Below, piece after piece: positions 32,490-43,350 of a DNA stretch of 64,000 nucleotides. The position numbers and the translations under genes are program-made. The notes under the pieces were generated by a model. It was not told where the DNA came from and ran no database searches. It saw nothing but the letters and a program-made list of their open reading frames with translations. Position 1 is the stretch's first letter. Each line of letters starts with the position of its first letter. The stretch is from Diploptera punctata (taxonomy: Eukaryota > Arthropoda > Insecta > Blattodea > Blaberidae). The stretch spans positions 1 to 64,000 of the forward strand of contig JASPKZ010004575.1 of assembly GCA_030220185.1 (NCBI GenBank). The letters are read 5' to 3'.

Positions 32490-32575
32490 AATGTTTTCTA
32501 TTTGGAATGTATGCACCACTTCGGCAGACCACATTAGATAATTCATAAATATTTTATCGTGTCGGAAAGAAGCCC
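32490..32575. repeat. Repeat F, first part of second copy
   Basis: TATTTGGAATGTATGCACCA then GCAGACCACATTAGATAATT matches 13355-13430. The copy resumes at 33136 after a cluster of tRNA-like units. Confidence 0.5.
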
Positions 32576-32725
32576 TATTGGTTTTATAAAGTAGTGTTTA
32601 AATTCCCAATAAATGTCTTCTTAAAATAAGAAGCCACTATTTGCATGAACAAACAAATGCTCGTGGCATTCGGTGTTCAGGAATTAACAATGTATAAGAG
32701 AAAAATTTGCATTTAGATTGGAGTT

Positions 32726-32796
32726 TCTCAGGTAGCTAAGTGGTACAGCAATGGCCTAGAAAGCCAAAGGTCCTGGATTCAAACACCAGTCTGAGC
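32726..32796 (+). pseudogene. tRNA-like unit (repeat D, TCTCAGG type)
   Basis: TCTCAGGTAGCTAAGTGG, then GGTCCTGGATTCAAACACCA and GTCTGAGC give an acceptor-like pairing and a T arm. Flanks AGAGAAAAATTTGCATT and AATTTTTCTCTTCAAATA form the usual inverted border. The D arm is damaged. Confidence 0.6.
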
Positions 32797-32930
32797 GTAT
32801 AATTTTTCTCTTCAAATATAATTTTACTGTATACTTGGATAAGTCTGCATGATTGTATATTTAGATATTTTTATTATTAATTTAACACTTCTCACTCAAG
32901 GATAAATTATATTTGAAGAGAAAATTTTTT

Positions 32931-33004
32931 GCCTAGACCGAGACTCGAATCCGGGACCTTCGACTTTCCGGGCCAAATGCTCTACCAACTGAGCTACCAA
33001 GGTG
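32931..33004 (-). pseudogene. tRNA-like unit (repeat D), minus
   Basis: Minus strand: ACCTTGGTAGCTCAGTTGGT, AGAGCATTTGGCCCGGAAAG, then GGTCCCGGATTCGAGTCTCG and GTCTAGGC. The cloverleaf is nearly complete. It lies head to head with the plus copy at 33041. Confidence 0.65.
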
Positions 33005-33040
33005 TATATAAGAGAAAAATTTGCATCTAGATCGCAACTC

Positions 33041-33113
33041 ACCTCAGTAGCTCAGTTGGTAGAGCATTTGGTCCAAAAAAGCCAAAGGTCCCGGGTTCGA
33101 GTCTTGGTCTAGC
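33041..33113 (+). pseudogene. tRNA-like unit (repeat D), plus
   Basis: ACCTCAGTAGCTCAGTTGGT, AGAGCATTTGGTCC, then GGTCCCGGGTTCGAGTCTTG and GTCTAGC. One acceptor mismatch more than the copies at 45822 and 46127. Flanked by AGAGAAAAATTTGC and AAATTTTTCTCTTCAAAT. Confidence 0.65.
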
Positions 33114-33135
33114 AAAAATTTTTCTCTTCAAATAT

Positions 33136-33480
33136 AGTAGTATATTTAGATGTTTGTGTTGTGCAAGAATATGATGAAGAGAAGGTAAAAACCTGGTGCT
33201 GGCACTTAGCCTACTTCATTGTAAAATACCAAAGGGATTGGCAAAGCTTAATATTGTCATCTGATGGACAAATCAGTATCCATATGCCTTCTCAACTGCA
33301 GAGGAATTGGAATTTAATCCAGGCATCTGGTGCACAATCCTGCAATTAAAATTGTAAGCACTATGCCTCCAAATCTAAGATTGAAAATTTTAAAATTAAA
33401 AATTCCAACCCAGCCAGGAGTCAGACTTGCAAGTAAGAAGCAGGCATGCTACCACCAGAGCTAGTATATGCATTGTTACG
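33136..33480. repeat. Repeat F, second part of second copy
   Basis: TGTTTGTGTTGTGCAAG, TAGCCTACTTCATTG, CATATGCCTTCTCAACTGCA and AAGAAGCAGGCATGCTAC follow the same order as 13430-13708 plus 14059-14190, here without the SINE A. Confidence 0.55.
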
Positions 33481-33537
33481 ACAACCTGCAACGAGTATGA
33501 GTATTTCAATGATTCATGAAAATGTGAATAATTCAAG

Positions 33538-34170
33538 TGACTAAAAAGAAAATGTGACTAAAAAAGAAAATGTGACTAAAAAGAAAAAAGTGACTAAAAA
33601 GAAAAAAATGTGACTAAAAAGAAAAAAATGTGACTAAAAAGAAAAAAATGTGACAAAAGAAAAAAGTTACTAAAAAGAAAAAAGTGACTAAAAAGAAAAA
33701 AAGTGACTAAAAAGAAAAAAGTGACAAAAAAGAAAAATGTGACTAAAAAGAAAAATGTGACTAAAAAGAAAAAATGTGACTAAAAAGAAAAAATGTGACT
33801 AAAAAGAAAAATATTGACCAAAAAGAAAAAATGTGACTAAAAAGAGAAAATGTGACTAAAAATATAAAATGTGACTAAAATATAAAATGTGACTAAAAAG
33901 AGAAAATGTGACTAAAAAGAGAAAATGTGACTAAAAAGAGAAAATGTGACTAAAAAGAGAAAAGTGACTAAAAAGAGAAAATGTGACTTAAAAGATAATG
34001 TGACTAAAAAGAAAATATGACTAAAAGAAAATGTGACTAAAAGAAAATGTGACTAAAAGAAAATGTGACTAAAAGAAAATGTGACTAAAAGAAAATGTGA
34101 CTAAAAGAAAATGTGACTAAAAGAAAATGTGACTAAAAGAAAATGTGATTAAGAAAAAATGTGACTAAAG
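33538..34170. repeat. 15- to 20-bp minisatellite GTGACTAAAAAGAAAAAAT
   Basis: Around 35 units. The A-run length and one GA change vary in blocks: long AAAAAGAAAAAA units first, AAAAAGAGAAAAT in the middle, and short AAAAGAAAAT units at the end (34020-34145). Not coding. Confidence 0.95.
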
Positions 34171-34249
34171 TAGATATATTTTGGATATTCTGCCTTAATC
34201 TCAAGATCTCATTACAAAAAAGAAAATCCAATATTTTCTTTCCACGATT

Positions 34250-34575
34250 TAATTGGACTAGTGGTTAGTTATATTCCTTGTCTCTGGTTTCATGTTGCAG
34301 GTTTGAACCTGGGTGATGGATATTTTTAAGATGAAAAAATCTATGGAGCAAGTCTTCCAGGAGGGACTTTAAGCTATGGGTCTCAAATATGAAGATTTTC
34401 AAGCTTGTAAAAGAACCTAACGCCTGACTAAAGAGACCTCTAAGAAAAATTTACAGACCACCTCCATCTTAGTAATACCTTAGTTGCCTACTAGATGTCT
34501 CATTAGGTCAGTATGTTGACCGCATACCATTCATCACATCTTTAGGGAAATAAGCATAACTAAAAAAATTAACTT
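34250..34575 (+). mobile_element. SINE E
   Basis: GACTAGTGGTTAGTTATATT (head), GCAGGTTTGAACCTGGGTGA (box B), GGAGGGACTTTAAGCTATGG, GTCAGTATGTTGACCGCATA. Better preserved than the copy at 6262. Confidence 0.75.
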
Positions 34576-34603
34576 GGAGTAGTAATTCCCCTTCACATAC
34601 AGA

Positions 34604-34630
34604 CATACACACACACACACACACACACAA
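34604..34630. repeat. (AC)n microsatellite
   Basis: Pure CA repeat. Confidence 0.9.
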
Positions 34631-34847
34631 AATCAAATTATCAGAAAATTTGAAATATGTAATAACTTAATAATTCAATTTTTAGAAAATCAATTTTATA
34701 ACCAAGGACCTATCTTATTGATAATTCACAAAGGCAGTGAATTATACAAAAGGATGAAAATTCATGTGGTATTATAAAAGATTATTTGGTGAATGAAAGT
34801 TTTAATAAAGAGTCTTAAAAAAGTGGAAATAAAATATTTTAACTAAA

Positions 34848-35345
34848 AACTAACTCATTAGCACTATCAAACCCATAAATCCATTACCGCATGGACATAA
34901 TCTCTCCATATATCCCTATCCTGAGGTTATGTTTTCCAATCAACCCCTGAAAAAATCTACTTCCCTCAAATCATGGTTAATGTCCTGTAATTGAACTTTT
35001 ATAGGAAAAATAACTATAGGTTCAATTTAAATCTTATTTTCCTGTAAAATCTAGTTCCCACCTTATTCTTGGTCTACCCACTGGATGCTTTCCTTCTAGA
35101 TTATCTACGAGGAGTTTTCCAAGCCCCTCTTTCATTCCCTGTGCCACATGTCCTGCCCATCATAGTCTACGAGACCTAACTGTTCTTATTACATCTGATT
35201 TCCCATAAAGATCATGTAGCTCACTGTCATGTTGTCTTCTCCATTCACCTGTCTGTTCATCTCTTTGATTAAAAAATTTTCCCAAGAACTTTATAAACAA
35301 ATACTCAATCTTTTCTTCTCCCTTAAAGTAAGAGTTCATCAATCA
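34848..35345 (-). mobile_element. RTE-like LINE 3' fragment with a small insertion
   Basis: Minus strand: YFKGEEKIEYLFIKFLGKFF, NQRDEQTGEWRRQHDSELHD, then the tail (WAGHVA.., DLREVDF.., RMER..MDLWV), ending at the conserved 3' end. About 70 bp at 34990-35060 interrupts the coding match, with TATAGGAAAAATAACTATAG inside, which resembles a PLE terminus. Confidence 0.75.
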
Positions 35346-35619
35346 CATTCAAAGAATATAACTGGAAACATTAGAATTTTTATATATTTTCAGTTAAATC
35401 TGCTACTTTATGTAATTCTTGTTTATAAAATATTCCATCGTTCACCTCTGCAACGAATACTTGTGGATGTGCCCAGCAGCCTGCTGATAAATCAAGGGCC
35501 TTCTAGGCCTATACTCAAATTGGATCTCAATCCCTTTCGGAAATTACCTTTCATTTAATTATCTAAATAATTTCAATCATTTTTTCTCCATAAAACATTT
35601 AAACTACATAGGTAACACA
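35346..35619. other. No recognised feature
   Basis: AT-rich. It may include the decayed continuation of the LINE fragment to about 35400. Confidence 0.35.
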
Positions 35620-37180
35620 TCTGCTTTTGTATTTCTTGTTCACAAAATAGTCCTTTTTAAAAAATAGCTTTTATCTTACTTATTCAATATCCAATTTTTA
35701 CAAATATTTTTCTTCATCCTTTTTCCTCAAACTTTTTGCAACTAAATATACATTTCCTTTTTGTATTCCATATTTTAATAGCTTTTATCTTATTTACTTT
35801 TATACCAATCTTAAAAATTTTGCCATACCTCTTCCTTTAAATATTTTTCAACTTTTTTTCTTCAACCTAAGAACTACTTAATCCTGAATTTTGCATTCCA
35901 AATATTTAACAAATTTTAAGCATATATTCTTACTTATTTCAACAAAAAATATAAATTAATCTAAAAATAAGTTTTTTACAGTACCATTCATTTTAGGTAC
36001 ATTTACGTAACATCTACACAACTGTTGCATTTAAACATAATAGATATTTACACAATCAATCAATTAGATCCAATCCTGAGTAAGCAAACTGAACCCAGAT
36101 TTAAGAAAATTATTAAAAGAATTATTTAAATATTTTTAAATGTAGCCTATTTTGGTTTATACAAATATATACCCGCATTTGTATTTCTTGTTTATAAATA
36201 CTCCTTTTTTTCAAAAACAGTTTTTCTTTTACTTGTTTTACCTCCTATTTTTACATATATTTCATCACCCTGTTTTTTTAAAACTTTTGAACAATGTATA
36301 TACTTATTTTTTGTATTTATTTATAAAATACTCAAATTAAATATGAAACCGTTCTTTAAAAAAACTGTATTCTTTCTTACTCAATTTATCTTCAACTTTT
36401 ATGAATATTTTCATCACCCTGATTTCTTAAAACTTTTTCACAACTACGTGTATATCTGTTTTTTGTGTTTCTTCATAAAATACTTCAATTATAAGTGACC
36501 TCCTTTTTTTATAACTCTTTTTCTTATTTATTTAATTCTGTAACTTTTACAAACATTTCATCACTCTGTTTCCTAAAACTTTTTCAATTATGTGTTTATC
36601 TGCTTTTTATATTTCCTTATAAAATATCCCAATTAATTCTCTTTCTTATTTTTTTAATTTTCCTTCTTACTCTTTTCATCTCCAAATTTTACAAATATTT
36701 AATCACTCTTTTACTTTAAAACTTTTCCAATTACATGTATATCAGCTATTTTGTATTTTTTGTTTATAAAATATTCTTTTTTTTTTTTAACAAATAACTT
36801 TTTTTTACTCATTTCATTACCAACTTTTACAAATATTTCAACATCCTATTTTTTTTAAAACTCTTTAAATGTAAATCTGTTTTTTTTATTTTTCAATAAA
36901 ATACTCCAATTATTTTTTTAGTTGATTTTTCTTTTTACTTATTCTATCTCCAACTATCATGAATATTTCATTGCACTTTTTCTTAAATATTTTCAATAAC
37001 ATATATATCTGCTTTTTGCATTCATTTTTTATAAAATACACCTTTTAAAAAATAACTTTTTTCTTTCATATTCTATCTACAACTTTTACAAATATTTAAT
37101 CATCCTATTTTTTCCTTAAATCTTTTTTAGCTACAGCTGCTTTCCATATTTTTTAATAAAATACTCCAATTACAAATCTG
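35620..37180. repeat. Decayed tandem repeat, unit about 130-145 bp
   Basis: The order ATCTGCTTTTTGTATTTCTT, TATAAAATACTCC, (T)n, ACTTATTCTATCTCC, AACTTTTACAAATATTTCAT, CACCCT, TTTAAAACTTTTTCAA, then ATCTGC again recurs at about 35625, 36168, 36298, 36450, 36595, 36737, 36871, 37001 and 37134. Units are strongly diverged in a T-rich background, so the array is easily missed. Confidence 0.75.
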
Positions 37181-37519
37181 TGTATATTTTTAAATACTGG
37201 TACCTTTCATCTCATATATTCCAACTTTATTAACAAAAGGACTTAATGCTTACTTATTACGGCTCAACAGTACATTACCTTTTCCTTCATTTTCCGTAGT
37301 ACATTCTTGTAATACTGTTACTCTACATACTTCTTCTATCTTTATTAACATTTTGTAATATGTATTTTAAAAATTTTCAATGATACTTATAACATTCTTT
37401 TGCAATTTTTACGTATTTATTTATGAAAAACATAGTAACATTATGACATTTTAGACACTATTGTGATACTAACTAGCTATTTTCCCTCTTCCAATGCTGC
37501 CACCATCAACAACTCAATT
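37181..37519. other. AT-rich stretch with nothing recognised
   Basis: No motif. Confidence 0.4.
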
Positions 37520-37640
37520 ATACTACTTTTGCTAGGTTAGTAGTATTTTTGTTAGGTTAGTAGTATTTTTGTTAGATTAGTAGTCTACTATTTTTGTTAG
37601 GTTAGTTCTATTTTTGTTAGGTTAGTCTATATCAGATTAG
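37520..37640. repeat. 21-bp minisatellite TTTTTGTTAGGTTAGTAGTA
   Basis: Five to six imperfect units. Confidence 0.85.
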
Positions 37641-37919
37641 TGTACACATCAGTAAATAACATGCAGTTAATTTTGTTATATTAGAAAAGCACTATTTAAT
37701 GTACATCTATTTCTAATAAACATTTGGAAATTCTAAGGATGGTCATACTACACGTGCTGCCATCTAGCAATAGCTCTATAAACTTTCTGTAGGACTTCAA
37801 CGATGTGGTTCCTCCTATTGACAGCTCTATAAACTCATGAGTATGCACTCTGTTATTCTGTAGGACTTAGCAAATATATTGGGGAAAGGTAAACTATTGT
37901 TTTTCCCTTATTACTACTC
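37641..37919. other. No gene; short imperfect direct repeat
   Basis: AGCTCTATAAACT and CTGTAGGACTT each occur twice (37770-37800 and 37840-37870). Confidence 0.4.
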
Positions 37920-38215
37920 CATAGCACGGCAAGCTGGAAGATCCTTGGCCTATCACCTGGCTGCTAGCCTCAAATTCACATGCATCAGTATAGCAGTGCC
38001 ATGTGACTAGCATGTTGGGTCCCCTAGTCATTATAACTGGTTTTCTCAACCGAAGTCATTATTTATTGTAGCTACTCAAATTCTTTGGTGGGAACTAATC
38101 TCATACTGATAAAAATTCCATAAGAAAAATTCTTCCCCCATACGGACTTAAAGTAGCACATGTTTCATAGTTCTGCGCCAAAGAATGATACCTTAAGACC
38201 ATTCACCTCAAACAC
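37920..38215 (-). mobile_element. SINE C, diverged
   Basis: CACGGCAAGCTGGAAGATCC, GACTAGCATGTTGGGTCCCC, TTTCTCAACC and GCACATGTTTCATAGTTCTG keep SINE C order on the minus strand. Confidence 0.7.
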
Positions 38216-38232
38216 AAGATTGTGTCTTTATT

Positions 38233-38237
<5 letters not shown>

Positions 38238-38285
<48 letters not shown>
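38238..38285. repeat. (AT)n microsatellite
   Basis: About 24 TA units beside the SINE C. Confidence 0.95.
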
Positions 38286-38288
<3 letters not shown>

Positions 38289-38496
38289 GTTGTAATTAAA
38301 TTTACTATTCAATTTTTTTAATAACAATATTTATAATTATTCATTCCAATCACATTTTTATTAAGGGGTTTTTAAAATTATTTTAACTTCTTGGTTTCTT
38401 TATTATCAATCTGTAACTACGTATTCTTGACCTTATATCAAAAACATGTTTAAAAACCTGTTTATTATATTCATTTTTATAATACTTCCTTATTTA

Positions 38497-38797
38497 ATTA
38501 AGGTAGAATATTTTTATCACTCACCTCATATTATTCTTCTTATTTGATTATAAACTAGTGTTGGAACATAGTTTCTGTTCCATCCTCAGTATCGTCACGA
38601 CCATAAACTAGTTTTGGAACATAGTTTCTGTTCCATCCTCAGTATCGTCACGACCGTTCATGACGATACTGAGGATGGAACAGAAACTATGTTCCGAAAC
38701 TAATTTATAATCAAATAAGAAGAACAATATGAGGTGAGTGATAAAAATATTCTACCTTAATGAATATACCTCATAGTGAGAATTCCTAAAATAAGTA
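38497..38797. mobile_element. PLE foldback element
   Basis: The arms share TAAGGTAGAATATTTTTATC, CTCACCTCATATT and TTCTTATTTGATTATAAA, meeting at a centre near 38655. The left arm contains a 64-bp piece twice in tandem (38567-38630, 38603-38660 region: TTCTGTTCCATCCTCAGTAT repeated), the right arm once. The right end carries the terminus GAATATACCTCATAGTGAGA plus ATTCCTAAAATAAGTA. A 13-bp duplication ACTTCCTTATTTA flanks it (38484-38496 and 38798-38810). Confidence 0.85.
38671..38705 (+). other. Conserved PLE hairpin motif
   Basis: GAGGATG then stem GGAACA (38677-38682) with TGTTCC (38690-38695), 7-nt loop, then GAAACTA. The left-arm copies continue ACTAGTTT, a self-complementary block. Confidence 0.5.
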
Positions 38798-38810
38798 ACT
38801 TCCTTATTTA

Positions 38811-39239
38811 TTTATGTATATATTAATTATTATCCATTTCTTGTGTCAAACTTATCTTCATTGGATTTACATTCTAATTATAAAATTATGAGTGTCCGTA
38901 TCTCAGGTCAATTAAATATTAAACCCACTGTATCACCAAATAACTCATTCTACTTCTTTCACTTTCCTTTATTGTAATTTCTTACCAATATAAATAAATA
39001 GCCTCGTGAGAAAAAAAATATAAATTTCTGAGAGCTTTACTCTAGTGTCACTATGTATGTATTTAATAATAGTTTGAGATTTAATATCAGTACATAATTT
39101 TTTTTTTAAATCTTACTTTACTAGTTATATCTTTGACTTTGCTAGTTTAAATAAATCATCATCATCATTATTATTATTATCATTAATGTAAAATGAATAG
39201 GGCTATAGGCCTATATATTTATTTTATTTTTTCATGTTT
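38811..39239. other. AT-rich stretch with nothing recognised
   Basis: A short (ATC)/(ATT) run at 39158-39185 only. Confidence 0.4.
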
Positions 39240-39393
39240 TGTTTTTAATTTATCATAACTTGTATATTTTATATAATATAATAAATCTGTCGTGTACATT
39301 TATGCTGGTTTAGGGGAATATAAGATCATAATGCTATTAATTCTGCCAGAATAACTTATTTTAATTTTTTTATATTTGTTGTTATTGACTGTT
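39240..39393 (+). repeat. Repeat I, decayed
   Basis: ATGCTGGTTTAGGGGAATAT, AGATCATAATGCTATTAATT and CTGCCAGAATAACTTATTTT keep the order of the repeat I end at 4001 and 58180, and an (ATT)n tract follows. Confidence 0.45.
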
Positions 39394-39395
39394 TA

Positions 39396-39481
<86 letters not shown>
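39394..39481. repeat. (ATT)n microsatellite
   Basis: Close to 29 triplets without interruption. Confidence 0.95.
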
Positions 39482-39482
<1 letters not shown>

Positions 39483-40084
39483 TCAATAACATAGCAGAAA
39501 TCTTACATTAATGTTTCAAATATACCTCATATATTCATCCCAACATAAATTGGTTTATAAACTTATTTGTATTTTATTCATAAGCATAGCAAGCATTTTC
39601 TTATAATTTGGTCTTGCTACAAACTTTTCACAATTATTTTCTTCATTTAACAGAATACATGTTCAATTATTTTCTTATATTCTCCACAGTTCTGCCAAAC
39701 TCTGTATTATTAGCTTTAACAAATCTTTCTCAAAATTAATTTTTTTTCATTTTTTTTCTATATATTATACCTATGATCACCTTAACTAATTATACCGTAT
39801 ATGAAATCTCTACTATTTCTTTAAAGTTTCATTCTTAAAAATAAATATATATGTTATATAACTTATTTTAAATTTCTGTAGTAAAGAACTTACATATATA
39901 TGTCATGGTTATTAGTTTACTCTCATTTGTAGAATGAATATACAGTATTTACCTTCTGGACCCAATGCAAAATCTCTATGTTTATTAATACTTTTTTTTG
40001 AATATTCTAAATTTACTTCTAAAATGCAACTATGAGATATACTCGTATATTACCTAAATTTAAATTTGTTCTTCCAAATAAGCA
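39482..40084. other. AT-rich stretch with nothing recognised
   Basis: No motif. Confidence 0.45.
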
Positions 40085-40290
40085 GGCACAGGCTGCACTA
40101 TCAATGTTTTTCTCCATGGCATGACATGCCTACACATCCACATGTATCAATCGCAGAGGTGAACGATCAAGCTAATATAAAGTTGACATGCAGCCAGCAT
40201 GTCAAGTCACTCAGTTGTTTTATTAATCTGCATAAGCTATTTATTATAACTACCCAAAAATGTCAAGATGCTGTATGAGCACCAGCCCTA
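40085..40290 (-). mobile_element. SINE C, headless fragment
   Basis: CATGCCTACACATCCACATG, TTGACATGCAGCCAGCATGT and AACTACCCAAAAATGTCAAG align with the body. Decayed. Confidence 0.6.
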
Positions 40291-40486
40291 TATATCGGTC
40301 ATTATATATTCTATTTAAATAAGAAACATATTTTCAATGTAAATTAGTAAAAAATGAATGAATGATTGTTTAAAAAATATTCAATTGGCTATATTCTAGA
40401 CCCAACAATGCAATCTGACTACTCACTAGAACAACCTGATGAAAATGATCAGGAAAAAAAAGTCAATCTAAAAAAATACAGATCTG

Positions 40487-40771
40487 TAATTATTAATGAG
40501 TTGTATATTTTGACTCACCTCATATTTCTTTATTTTTATGCAGAATAGTTTAATCGCTTCTGTGCAACATTCTCATGCATTACAACTGTTACCTTGCAAC
40601 ACAAATCAACTTGCAGGATGGACAACTGCAAGGCAACAGTTGTAATGCATCGAGAATGTCGCACAGAAGCAACAAAAGTAGTCTGCATAAAAATCAAGAA
40701 ATATGAGTTGAGTCAAAATATGCAACTCATTAAATTAAAAGAAACCTCAGTGTTATTTCCTACATATATTT
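40487..40771. mobile_element. PLE foldback element
   Basis: Arms of about 104 bp (40495-40600 and 40633-40738) share AATGAGTTG, TATTTTGACTCA, CTTCTGTGC, GACATTCTC-type and TTACAACTGTT sequence. The right end adds the terminus GAAACCTCAGTGTTATTTCC plus TAC. A 12-bp duplication AATACAGATCTG flanks it (40475-40486 and 40772-40783). Confidence 0.85.
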
Positions 40772-40783
40772 AATACAGATCTG

Positions 40784-41131
40784 GAACTTTTCTTGGTAGT
40801 TGTGGTACACTAACCTAACACTTTTTAGATTTTTGCACAAAATTTAATTTGAGTCAGGAACTTTGTAAAGAACTAGTCTTTTTATCCATCCAAATTTATA
40901 GATTTCAGTTATACTACACAAGTGAGTAATACACTGGCAAATATTTCAACACTATTTAAATGGCTTATTTTCTCTAATAATAAAAATGTATATTTTTACA
41001 TTACTGAAACCTCTGTGTTTCAATTTATAAATTCCTTTTAATATTCAATTCTGATACTTTGATGGCAAGTTAATAATTTAAATAAAAACTATCAATTTTA
41101 TTCACATAAGAAATATAGTTGTCTGTGGTGA
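40784..41131. other. AT-rich stretch with nothing recognised
   Basis: No motif. Confidence 0.45.
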
Positions 41132-41440
41132 TCTAGTCGTTATGTTCTTTGCCCCTAGTCCCAAGATTTTCAAATTCAAACACAGGCAGCATCAATTTTT
41201 ATAAGGATATAAAAATTCCAAGGAACAAGTCCTCAGGGAGCTACTTTAAGCCATGGGTTCTGAGTCTCAAGATTTTCAGGCTTGCAAAAGAACCTTAAGC
41301 CTGAAAAAATAGAGCTAAAATAAAAATTTATCAACCAACATCCAAGTAATAATTAGTTGCTACTAATTTTCTCATTGAGTCAGTATGCTGACCACATACC
41401 ATTCATGCCATCTGAAAGGAAATAAGCATAACTAAATTAT
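41132..41440 (+). mobile_element. SINE E
   Basis: GTGATCTAGTCGTTATGTTC (head), AAATTCAAACACAGGCAG (box-B region), GGAGCTACTTTAAGCCATGG, GAGTCAGTATGCTGACCACA, GAAATAAGCATAACTAAATT. Its 3' end is the target of the PLE foldback that follows. Confidence 0.75.
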
Positions 41441-41672
41441 TAAGTTATGTAGATAGGAAATAACACTATGAGGTTCTTTAATATTGTTTATTTTTTATCA
41501 TTTCACTCACCTCATATTTCATAATTTATAGCAGACCCAGGGTTTCTTCACGTAATTCGTGACATTGTCAATGCTGCGTCATGTTCACAACTCAGTTGTG
41601 TTACGTGAAGAAACCCTGGGTCTGCTATAAATTATGAAATATGAGGTGAGTGAAATGATAAAAAATAAACAA
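41441..41672. mobile_element. PLE foldback inserted in SINE E
   Basis: Arms share TTTATCATTTCACTCACCTC, ATTTCATAATTTATAGCAGA and CCCAGGGTTTCTTCACGTAA. The left side carries the terminus ATAGGAAATAACACTATGAG; the right arm stops short. A 12-bp duplication TAACTAAATTAT flanks it (41429-41440 and 41673-41684). Confidence 0.9.
41529..41571 (-). other. Conserved PLE hairpin motif
   Basis: On the minus strand: TTGACAATG, stem TCACG / CGTGA with a 5-nt loop, A, GAA, then ACCC-T-GGGT and C. The closest of the five to a hammerhead layout in its stem III and following base. Confidence 0.5.
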
Positions 41673-41874
41673 TAACTAAATTATGTTTGGTCTTGAAACT
41701 CTTAACAAAGGAGAGGCTATGGTTACACTCAAAAATTCGTAAGGTCACAAAGCCAATATGTAAGTAAGAAATAATAATATGGGGTATATTACTGATCCAT
41801 CCCAATCTCTTTAACTTTAATAACCACAATTGATGCTGAAGTGCAAATTTATATCCTCAGCTCGATTGTCTAAA

Positions 41875-42085
41875 TCATTTTTTAAAATTAATTTATTTTT
41901 TGCCTGAACCAGAATTGAAAACAAGACCTCCAGTTTTATACACTGGTGCACTAACAACTTGTGTTTAAGCAGGCAAATATGTATCAAAACAGAGATCTGC
42001 AAATAGCACAAAGTGCACAGTTCGTAAAACAGAACGTCTTGGGTTCGAATCCTGATTCAGACAAAAAATGTTATCTTGAAAAAAC
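41875..42085. pseudogene. Inverted pair of tRNA-like sequences
   Basis: Minus: AGGTCTTGTTTTCAATTCTG then GTTCAGGCAAAAAAT. Plus: ACGTCTTGGGTTCGAATCCT then GATTCAGACAAAAAATG. Both have a T-arm-like block and lie head to head. Cloverleaves are incomplete. Confidence 0.5.
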
Positions 42086-42231
42086 TATTTAAATTCTGAC
42101 ACTTTTACAACAACAATGAATGTTATAGAGACCCTCAGTGAAGTTTCTAATATCTGAATATAAATCAGTTAACTTTAATTTTAAATAAATTATAAGAACA
42201 AAAGGCATTAATTACCTAAAATACATCTACT

Positions 42232-42284
42232 TTGTGTGTGTGTGTGTGTGTGTGTGTGTGACAGAGAGAGATAGAGAGAGAGAC
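42232..42284. repeat. (GT)n and (GA)n microsatellite
   Basis: GTGTGT to about 42260, then AGAGAG. Confidence 0.9.
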
Positions 42285-42384
42285 AAACCACTACACCTAC
42301 TGTGCCCTGGATTCCACATTCAGCAACTATACCAAAATAAGAACCGCTCTTAAAGTAAACATTCCCCAAAGAACATCATATATC

Positions 42385-42700
42385 GGGACATGCCATAGCT
42401 TAGTTGGCTAAGGCAATATGCTACAAGACTGAAGGTTGAGGATTTAAGCCCTATTGGATCAAAATTTTTTTAAACAGGTTAAACCTTATGGCAGAACCAT
42501 GGCTCAATGGCCAACTCATCCTCTAACAAAAATCTGTACCAGATGCTTGGTCTGGAGTAAAGGTGGCCATCGTGCAGGGCTGACAATCTGTCGAACATCT
42601 TGTGCTGACTGTCTAGAAAAGTGGGAGCCTTAATCATCCACTACCCTAAGGGCCATCTAAAGCATGTAATGGTGGCACTTTACTTTTTCATTTATAGGAA
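42385..42700 (+). mobile_element. SINE B, diverged
   Basis: GGGACATGCCATAGCTTAGT, GTTGAGGATTTAAGCCC, CTGACTGTCTAGAAAAGTGG and GAGCCTTAATCATCCACTAC follow the family order. Confidence 0.8.
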
Positions 42701-42785
42701 GATGGGAAAGAGTCATTAACACTTATCAATTGTGTATACAAATTATTTATAAAGGAAATAAAATGTAATATCCTTATTCCTTATT

Positions 42786-43113
42786 ATCCATCCATAGTAA
42801 TTCAGCCCAAAGGCAGGTCTTTCACTGCAATCATAGCATTTTCATGCTATGCTTTGCAGCTTTACTAGGGAATTATAGGTGTGGTTGCTTCCCGTTGCTT
42901 TCCGCACTGGTGAAGGATGATAAGGATGATGATGATGTTGATGATGGCCATATGATTTTGGGGACTGTTTGGGCCTTAAAGTTTTCCTGACATTTGTCTT
43001 AGAGGTGAGGAAAAACCCCAAAACCTCACCCAGAAAAACTGCCTCGACCAGGGATCAAACCCGGGCCTGCTGCGTGACAAGGCAGCATGCTACCTCGAGA
43101 CCACAGCGGTGAA
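42786..43113 (-). mobile_element. SINE A
   Basis: Minus-strand head ACCGCTGTGGTCTCGAGGTA and box B GGTTTGATCCC, internal GATGATGATG run, end CCATCCATAGTAATTCAGCC on the plus strand. Confidence 0.85.
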
Positions 43114-43257
43114 CTATTCATTATTATAATGAATAACAATGCCAATAAAATATATGAAAAGTATCCATCATGCAGAAACCATGTAAACAAATAAATTCCT
43201 CAGTAATGCCTCGAGAATTAACAATGTATAAGAGAAAATTTTAATTTAGATTAAAGT

Positions 43258-43329
43258 GCTCAGGTAGCTCAGTTGATAGAGAATTGGCATATAAAGTCAA
43301 AGGTCCTGGGTTCAAACCCCAGTCTGAGC
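43258..43329 (+). pseudogene. tRNA-like unit (repeat D, GCTCAGG type)
   Basis: The acceptor strands GCTCAGG and TCTGAGC pair with one wobble. D arm GCTCAGTTGATAGAGA, T arm CTGGGTTCAAACCCCAG intact. The anticodon-loop position is ATATAAA. Bordered by AGAGAAAATTTTAATT and ATTTTTCTCTTCAAAT. Probably a SINE-borne pseudogene. Confidence 0.65.
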
Positions 43330-43350
43330 ATATTTTTCTCTTCAAATAGA

